DNA from: Lachnospiraceae bacterium
GTDB taxonomy: Bacteria; Bacillota_A; Clostridia; Lachnospirales; Lachnospiraceae
Direction of reading: 5' to 3'
NCBI GenBank assembly: GCA_016281675.1
Contig: JAEEJD010000115.1
Location: forward strand, 1 to 8,940
Length of the DNA stretch: 8,940 bases
This document shows, piece by piece, positions 5,431 to 8,940 of the stretch. A program made the position numbers and the translations under genes. The number at the start of each line of letters is the position of its first letter. Position 1 is the first letter of the stretch. Below the pieces are notes generated by a model, which saw only the letters and a list, made by a program, of their open reading frames with translations, searched no databases and was not told where the DNA came from.

Positions 5431-5439
5431 TGATATAAT
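5431..5439 (+). promoter_or_regulatory. Extended -10 promoter of the flavodoxin gene
   Basis: TGATATAAT fits the extended -10 form TGnTATAAT exactly. No -35 box is recognisable at the right distance, since that position falls in the terminator stem, as expected for an extended -10 promoter. The start is near 5446, leaving a leader of about 35 nt. Confidence 0.6.
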
Positions 5440-5480
5440 ATATCTAAAAGATTAAAGCGAAACCGAGGAGGATGACGGTA

Positions 5481-5975
5481 ATGACTGATCTGATAGTATA
5501 CTATTCACTTGAAGGAAACACGGAATACGTTGCGCAAAAGCTCAAGGAAAAAACGGATGCCCATATCCGGAAGCTTGTGCCGATCAAACCGTACAGCGAT
5601 AAAGGATTTTTGAAGTTCTTCTGGGGCGGCAAGAGTGCCATCATGGCAGAGAAACCCGATCTGGAGGACTATAACGTTGACTTTTCACGCTTTGACAGGA
5701 TAATATTCGGATTCCCCGTATGGGCATCGAATTTTACACCGCCGCTTCGTACATTCATAGAGGAAAACAGGGAAGGACTTAAAGGAAAGAGATTTGCCGC
5801 ATTTGCATGTCAGAGCGGATCGGGAGCCGAGAAAGCTCTTGCGAAGCTTGAGAAGTGCATAGGTGAAACGGCATTCGAACAAACTGCGATCTTTATAGAT
5901 CCGAAAGCCAAGCCTTCGGAAGAGAAGGATCTTCAGATAGACGCATTTGCAAAAGCGTTGATGGAGGAAGCTTAA
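5481..5975 (+). CDS. Flavodoxin family protein
   Basis: A small FMN-binding electron carrier or flavodoxin-fold reductase of the cytoplasm. The phosphate-binding loop is SLEGNTE (9-15), right after the first strand DLIVYYS, and GFPVWASNFTPPLRTFIE (77-94) is the second FMN-contacting loop with the tryptophan typical of the family. The length of 164 residues suits a flavodoxin with a short insertion (about 34-62, rich in basic and aromatic residues). I chose the ATG at 5481 because GAGGAGG (5465-5471) lies 9 nt before it; an in-frame ATG at 5472 directly abuts that site and could not be used efficiently. The redox partner cannot be told from the context. The next gene converges on it with only 12 nt between stops. 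Confidence 0.9.
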   Translation: MTDLIVYYSLEGNTEYVAQKLKEKTDAHIRKLVPIKPYSDKGFLKFFWGGKSAIMAEKPDLEDYNVDFSRFDRIIFGFPVWASNFTPPLRTFIEENREGLKGKRFAAFACQSGSGAEKALAKLEKCIGETAFEQTAIFIDPKAKPSEEKDLQIDAFAKALMEEA

Positions 5976-5987
5976 CAGGTAATTCGC

Positions 5988-6404
5988 TTATTCCGGAGAC
6001 CAGTTGTCCTGAAGGTCTTCGATGACAACGTTCTCATCGACTTTGACCGCGACCTGGTATTCGTCTTCGTACACGATCTCTCCGGGGAAGTTTGTGTAGA
6101 CTATATAATACGCATGTTCGTATTTTTCAAGTAGCCAGAGAAGCGGATTGATCATCTTCATCATCATTTCGCTGTTCTCTGTCTTGAAATAGCATATGAC
6201 CTTTTCCTGGCGCTTGCACTGGGGAGGCCACGGCAATTCCACGGCAAACCACGAGTCGATCTCTTTGAACAGATCGACGTCTTCGTCTTCCATGACACCG
6301 TTCGTTACCATCTGATTCAGCATGCTGAATATGCCCTTGCCTGTTCGTGTATTGATCGCGAGCTCTTTTCCCTGAATCCTGCAATATTTGAACTTGACTG
6401 CCAT
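5988..6404 (-). CDS. Uncharacterised 138-residue acidic protein
   Basis: I do not recognise a family. The leftward gene has a good ribosome binding site (GAGGTG on the minus strand, 6410-6415) 5 nt before its ATG at 6402-6404. It lies 14 nt after the stop of the 328-residue gene, so the pair is probably one transcript. The protein has no signal peptide and no clear membrane segment; the hydrophobic run MMKMINPLLWLLEKY (about 80-95) is too short and too polar at its edges. It is acidic overall (clusters MEDEDVDLFKEID and VYEDEY) with aromatic-rich strands (YAYYIVYTNF-like). The look is that of a small mixed alpha/beta soluble protein. It could be a partner, or an immunity-like companion, of the larger upstream protein, but nothing in the sequence proves this. 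Confidence 0.75.
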   Translation of the reverse strand: MAVKFKYCRIQGKELAINTRTGKGIFSMLNQMVTNGVMEDEDVDLFKEIDSWFAVELPWPPQCKRQEKVICYFKTENSEMMMKMINPLLWLLEKYEHAYYIVYTNFPGEIVYEDEYQVAVKVDENVVIEDLQDNWSPE

Positions 6405-6418
6405 TTGCTCACCTCGTG

Positions 6419-7405
6419 CTATAACATAGATGCATAAATATATGTCTTTGCGTCGATCAATCTGTCGGGGGTCATTCGTACTTTAATGAATGCAGTATAG
6501 CCTCCGAAACGTACCGATACGCCTCCCGCCGACAATCGTTTTATAAATGCGCATCCGGGCAGCTTGCGCCACCTGTCGTCGCATAGACCCGCATCCTCAA
6601 GTGCCCCCATCAGCGATACAACATTTTCGTTCTCTTTAAGGAAGGCCAGGTGTGAGTGATTTCCGACCGGAGCAACAAACCGAAGGCTTACGCCCAATGT
6701 CGGCTCTGCCATCCCATCGGGACCGACGTTAAACTGAAATTCGATCTGGACCGGCTGATCGGACATGGTTCTGACGAATTCCAACATTTCATCGCTTATC
6801 GCAAAACCGCATTGTCCAAGATCTCTTCTTAACAGAGCGGGGTCTTTGGAATAAGCAACCTGCAATTGCTGATCCGGTATGCATTCCACCCTCAGGTTCA
6901 GATCGCTGCGTCCCGGAAAAGTTCCGAGATAACATGCAAACCATCCGTCCGGCAACCTGCCTGCAAATACCCTGTATGCGTTTCTTGCGGGAATGTTTCC
7001 CGCCTCTTCGAGAAAATCACATCCGACCGAAGGATCGTCTCCGCTTACAAGAAGCTGTGCCGCCGGATTGTAATAATCCCCTTTTGAGATATCAAAGCTC
7101 ATGGCAAGCTGCCTGACTCCGTCACGCTTGGCAAACCACTCAAACAACTTCGGGTAAAAAATCCCTTCGGGAATCTTTGAGTCGGGCGAGAGGGCGCTTT
7201 TTTGCGTCAGTACATGAAGATCGTACCAGGGATCGCCGGAAAGCGGCAACTCAAACCAGAGTATGGGGAATTCATCTCCGGCAAAACCGTTTGCGAAAAG
7301 CTCCCTGTCGATATCAAGACGTTTCCCGAACAGTTCATCGCGACCGTCGGCGCTTAAGGCGGAATAGATCAGATCGAATATCAGTTGTGATACTACATCT
7401 TTCAT
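6419..7405 (-). CDS. Uncharacterised 328-residue protein, apparently leaderless
   Basis: I cannot assign a family. The leftward frame runs from ATG (7403-7405) to a stop at 6419-6421. It is a soluble-looking protein without signal peptide or membrane helices. Notable segments are FPILWFELPLSGDPWYDLHVLT (about 46-67, two tryptophans and a D/H pair), an FPGRSDLNLRVE segment (about 170-180), QIEFQFNVGPDGMAEPTLGVSLRF (about 219-242), and a C-terminal basic strand pair (SVRFGGYTAFIKVRM). No Walker, Cys or other classical catalytic motif is visible. There is no Shine-Dalgarno sequence before the ATG, and the -10 box is only 7 nt upstream, so the mRNA probably begins at the ATG. No alternative in-frame start near the N-terminus exists. 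It probably forms an operon with the 138-residue gene 14 nt downstream. Confidence 0.78.
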   Translation of the reverse strand: MKDVVSQLIFDLIYSALSADGRDELFGKRLDIDRELFANGFAGDEFPILWFELPLSGDPWYDLHVLTQKSALSPDSKIPEGIFYPKLFEWFAKRDGVRQLAMSFDISKGDYYNPAAQLLVSGDDPSVGCDFLEEAGNIPARNAYRVFAGRLPDGWFACYLGTFPGRSDLNLRVECIPDQQLQVAYSKDPALLRRDLGQCGFAISDEMLEFVRTMSDQPVQIEFQFNVGPDGMAEPTLGVSLRFVAPVGNHSHLAFLKENENVVSLMGALEDAGLCDDRWRKLPGCAFIKRLSAGGVSVRFGGYTAFIKVRMTPDRLIDAKTYIYASML

Positions 7406-7412
7406 GATTATG

Positions 7413-7421
7413 ATTATATCA
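7413..7421 (-). promoter_or_regulatory. Extended -10 promoter of the leftward two-gene unit
   Basis: On the minus strand TGATATAAT (7413-7421) fits TGnTATAAT exactly. No -35 box is seen at normal spacing. Transcription would start about 7 nt on, near 7405-7406, which is the ATG itself, predicting a leaderless mRNA. Confidence 0.6.
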
Positions 7422-7439
7422 GAAAAATGTGATTTTTTC

Positions 7440-7469
7440 TTGATTCAACTTCGGTTAAATTGCTATAAT
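7440..7469 (+). promoter_or_regulatory. Promoter of the iron-sulfur flavoprotein gene
   Basis: TTGATT (7440-7445, four of six matches), an 18-nt spacer and TATAAT (7464-7469), with TGC in front of the -10 making it an extended -10 element. Start near 7476. It is divergent from, and about 20 bp away from, the leftward extended -10 promoter, so the two units could be co-regulated from this 111-bp gap. Confidence 0.7.
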
Positions 7470-7516
7470 GCAAGTAATTCTTAAGTTGTTGTATTGCCCG
7501 ATAAAGGAGTAGAAAA

Positions 7517-8290
7517 ATGAGTTTTGAATTATGGCTTTTCACGATCAAACGGCTTGCGCAGACAATGGATGCAGCCAAGCTCATATTTGACGGTTTGTCA
7601 CCGGATGCGCAGGAAGAACTTCGCAGGGAATACAATGAATATATGGGGATAAAGGATACCGGATCCGCGCGGGTTCTTATTCTTAACGGAAGCCCCAAAG
7701 CGGAAGGCAATACCGCTATCGCGATCAAAGAGTTTGCTAAGGTTTTGGATGCCGAAGGCTTTGACAGCGAAACGATCCAGCTGGGCAGTAAAGATGTCAG
7801 GGGCTGCGTCTCATGCGGAGCATGCGGCAAAGCGGGCAAGTGTGCGTTTGATGATATCGTAAACGAACTTGCACCCAAGTTTGAAGCGGCTGACGGACTT
7901 GTTGTTGCTTCTCCCGTTTATTATGCATCGGCAAACGCAACGCTTATCGCATGTCTTGACAGACTGTTCTACAGCACTCATTTCGACAAGACGATGAAGG
8001 TCGGAGCAAGTATTGTTGTGGCGCGCCGCGGAGGCTGCTCGGCGACTTTTGACGAACTGAACAAGTACTTCACGATCAGCGGAATGCCCGTTGCACCGAG
8101 CCAGTATTGGAACAGCGTTCACGGAAGCGCTCCCGGAGAGGCTTTGATGGATGCCGAAGGTCTTCAGATCATGAGGACGCTTGCAAGGAATATGGCTTTT
8201 ATGATGAAGAGTATCGCTCTCGGGAAGGAGAAATACGGTCTTCCCGAAAAAGAAGAGCATCTTTGGACCAACTTTATATCTTCAAAATAA
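7517..8290 (+). CDS. NAD(P)H-dependent FMN reductase / iron-sulfur flavoprotein family
   Basis: A flavodoxin-fold oxidoreductase (PF03358 family) of the iron-sulfur flavoprotein type, probably passing electrons between a ferredoxin or NAD(P)H and an unknown acceptor. Of 257 residues, 52-58 (VLILNGS) plus PKAEGNT (60-66) form the first strand and FMN phosphate loop. The compact cysteine motif C97-x2-C100-x2-C103-x5-C109 matches the [4Fe-4S] motif of Isf proteins. ASPVYYASAN (131-140) is the isoalloxazine-side loop, and RRGGCSATFDELNKYF (170-185) is characteristic of the family. Residues 1-50 are an extra N-terminal helical extension, not needed for the fold. AAAGGAG (7503-7509) precedes the ATG by 7 nt. 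It is transcribed divergently from the unassigned leftward pair. No terminator is evident after it; the T-box promoter starts about 20 nt downstream. Confidence 0.9.
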   Translation: MSFELWLFTIKRLAQTMDAAKLIFDGLSPDAQEELRREYNEYMGIKDTGSARVLILNGSPKAEGNTAIAIKEFAKVLDAEGFDSETIQLGSKDVRGCVSCGACGKAGKCAFDDIVNELAPKFEAADGLVVASPVYYASANATLIACLDRLFYSTHFDKTMKVGASIVVARRGGCSATFDELNKYFTISGMPVAPSQYWNSVHGSAPGEALMDAEGLQIMRTLARNMAFMMKSIALGKEKYGLPEKEEHLWTNFISSK

Positions 8291-8312
8291 GAAAATTTGT
8301 CAAAAAAAATTG

Positions 8313-8339
8313 TTGACAAGAAAAACACTTTAGTGTAAT
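8313..8339 (+). promoter_or_regulatory. Promoter of the T-box / trpB transcript
   Basis: A perfect TTGACA (8313-8318) is followed by TGTAAT (8334-8339, five of six) at a short 15-nt spacing, or by TAATAA (8336-8341) at 17 nt. An overlapping TTGTTG (8310-8315) would give 18 nt to TGTAAT. Transcription should begin around 8346-8348, just before stem I of the T-box. Confidence 0.6.
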
Positions 8340-8350
8340 AATCAATTAAA

Positions 8351-8609
8351 CCGTTGAAGGAGAGTGAGTAACTTCCGACAATCTTATTCTGAGAGAGCCG
8401 CCGACGGTGAGATGGCGGCAATAAGACCGGAAGCGAATGGACTCCTGAGGGCGAGCAGAAATTACAGTATGTGAGCCGGAGAAGATCCTCCGTTATCAAA
8501 GATCCGCGTATGATGGTACGCATGAGTGGGTACGTTAGTACCAAGCCGGGTGGCACCGCAGGAAGAGATTTTGATCCTGTCCCAGCAAATCGTTGGGACG
8601 GGATTTTTT
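8351..8609 (+). promoter_or_regulatory. Tryptophan-specific T-box riboswitch leader
   Basis: A tRNA-sensing leader controlling the downstream trpB. Stem I is fully readable: AGGAG/CTCCT (8358-8362, 8442-8446), CTTCCG/CGGAAG (8372-8377, 8428-8433), TCTTATT/AATAAGA (8382-8388, 8420-8426) and GCCGCC/GGCGGC (8397-8402, 8414-8419). The specifier loop holds GAA-UGG-A with the Trp codon at 8438-8440, opposite an AGTGAGTA strand (8363-8370). Further hairpins are at 8477-8492, 8506-8521 and 8529-8542 (stem III). The conserved T-box GGGTGGCACCGC is at 8548-8559. Its 7-nt bulge UGGCACC (8551-8557) is flanked by helix A1 (GGG 8548-8550 with CCC 8581-8583) and A2 (GCAGGA 8558-8563 with TCCTGT 8575-8580). 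UGGC predicts a tRNA ending GCCA, i.e. discriminator G73, as in bacterial tRNA-Trp. Uncharged tRNA-Trp would favour read-through. Confidence 0.95.
8574..8609 (+). terminator. T-box-regulated intrinsic terminator
   Basis: TCCTGTCCCA (8575-8584) pairs with TGGGACGGGA (8594-8603) through 10 bp including one G-U pair, 9-nt loop, then TTTTTT (8604-8609). Its 5' arm is the same segment used by the antiterminator helices, so the two structures exclude each other. Confidence 0.93.
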
Positions 8610-8799
8610 ATTTTGTCTCAACTATCGGCCGGCTCGGTCGGACGTACGAATTTTTCAGCTCGTCACCCGTGACGCATTCACTCTCCGGACACCCGGGAAG
8701 GAATCGAGAAGCAGCACGGGATGATTCGTGAAAAATTGTCGCCGCACCTCACCGGCAGTAATCCTAACAAGATGCTGAGAAAACGAAAGGAGCAACAAA
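8610..8799 (+). other. Unexplained ~190-nt leader between the T-box terminator and trpB
   Basis: No credible gene lies here and there is no TGG codon for a Trp leader peptide. AATTTTTCA (8649-8657) pairs perfectly with TGAAAAATT (8729-8737), enclosing hairpins CGTCA/TGACG (8661-8674) and a CCGG/CCGG stem (8685-8696). Alternatives compete with these: ACGAAT (8646-8651) with ATTCGT (8724-8729), and CCCGTG (8666-8671) with CACGGG (8715-8720). No second terminator or T-box is seen. It may be a second regulatory structure or simply a long, stable leader. Confidence 0.4.
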
Positions 8800-8940
8800 A
8801 TGAGCGAAGAAAAGAAAATCCCTTACAAGATCTACCTTAACGAGAACGAGATCCCGACCAAATGGTACAACGTACGTTCCGACATGAAGAACAAGCCCGC
8901 ACCGCTTGTTAATCCGGGAACGGGCCAGCCCATGGGATTC
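8800..8940 (+). CDS. trpB: Tryptophan synthase beta chain, TrpB2 type (N-terminal 47 codons)
   Basis: TrpB is the pyridoxal-phosphate enzyme that joins indole and serine to give tryptophan. Only the first 47 residues are in the window; the catalytic lysine lies beyond it. The visible piece KIYLNENEIPTKWYNVRSDM followed by KPAPLVNPGTGQPMGF matches the N-terminus of the TrpB2 subfamily (the 'LPT-WYN' and 'P-P-LNP-TG-P' features), which differs from the ordinary TrpB1 start. TrpB2 proteins often act without a TrpA subunit partner and may salvage free indole. AAAGGAG (8786-8792) is 7 nt before the ATG at 8800. The Trp T-box upstream independently supports a tryptophan-related role. Whether a TrpB1 exists elsewhere cannot be seen. 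Confidence 0.88.
   Translation, partial: MSEEKKIPYKIYLNENEIPTKWYNVRSDMKNKPAPLVNPGTGQPMGF

Noticed and set aside
5472..5480. Upstream ATG of the flavodoxin
   Set aside because: It directly abuts the GAGGAGG site; the ATG 9 nt further has proper spacing.
8471..8731. Rightward 86-residue frame in the T-box region
   Set aside because: It lies across the T-box, its terminator and the leader; no ribosome binding site, and the RNA structure explains the conservation.

Overview
The window looks like a chromosomal segment of a low-to-moderate GC Firmicute of the class Clostridia, most plausibly Lachnospiraceae-like. Three things support this. There is a perfect HrcA/CIRCE operator in front of a small heat-shock gene. 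There is a tryptophan T-box leader in front of trpB. Ribosome binding sites are strong AAGGAGG-type throughout, and promoters are SigA-like, several with extended -10 boxes (TGnTATAAT). The family placement is inference; the phylum-level placement is well supported.

Layout. Positions 1-126 hold the start of a leftward gene that leaves the window. Positions 127-735 have no intact gene. They contain a decayed IS110-type transposase fragment, two oppositely facing terminator hairpins and a possibly structured transcript. Positions 737-1273 are a CIRCE-controlled hsp20 gene. Positions 1367-5267 are four tightly packed rightward genes: a stand-alone MraY/WecA-family glycosyl-1-phosphate transferase, a canonical COG0523/CobW metallochaperone GTPase with a 25-histidine linker, a second protein with a degenerate CobW-like P-loop domain fused to a DUF1980/TIGR03943-like C-terminus, and a ketopantoate-reductase-family protein with a TTG start. 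A tRNA-Arg(ACG) unit with its own promoter and terminator follows, then a flavodoxin with an extended -10 promoter.

Positions 5988-7405 are a leftward two-gene module of proteins I cannot assign. Its first gene appears to be transcribed without a leader. Divergent from it is an iron-sulfur flavoprotein-type NAD(P)H:FMN reductase (7517-8290). The window closes with a complete Trp T-box riboswitch (8351-8609). An unexplained leader of about 190 nt follows, and then the first 47 codons of a TrpB2-type tryptophan synthase beta chain.

How the parts work together. HrcA would repress hsp20 through the CIRCE element, which covers the -35 box. The two CobW-like proteins are adjacent and co-transcribed, and probably act together in intracellular delivery of a transition metal, zinc being the best guess. 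trpB is expressed when uncharged tRNA-Trp stabilises the antiterminator: the specifier codon (UGG) and the acceptor-binding bulge (UGGC) both agree with tRNA-Trp. The most interesting less-described items are the degenerate CobW-DUF1980 fusion beside a canonical partner, the post-T-box leader with mutually exclusive pairings, and the unassigned leaderless two-gene module.
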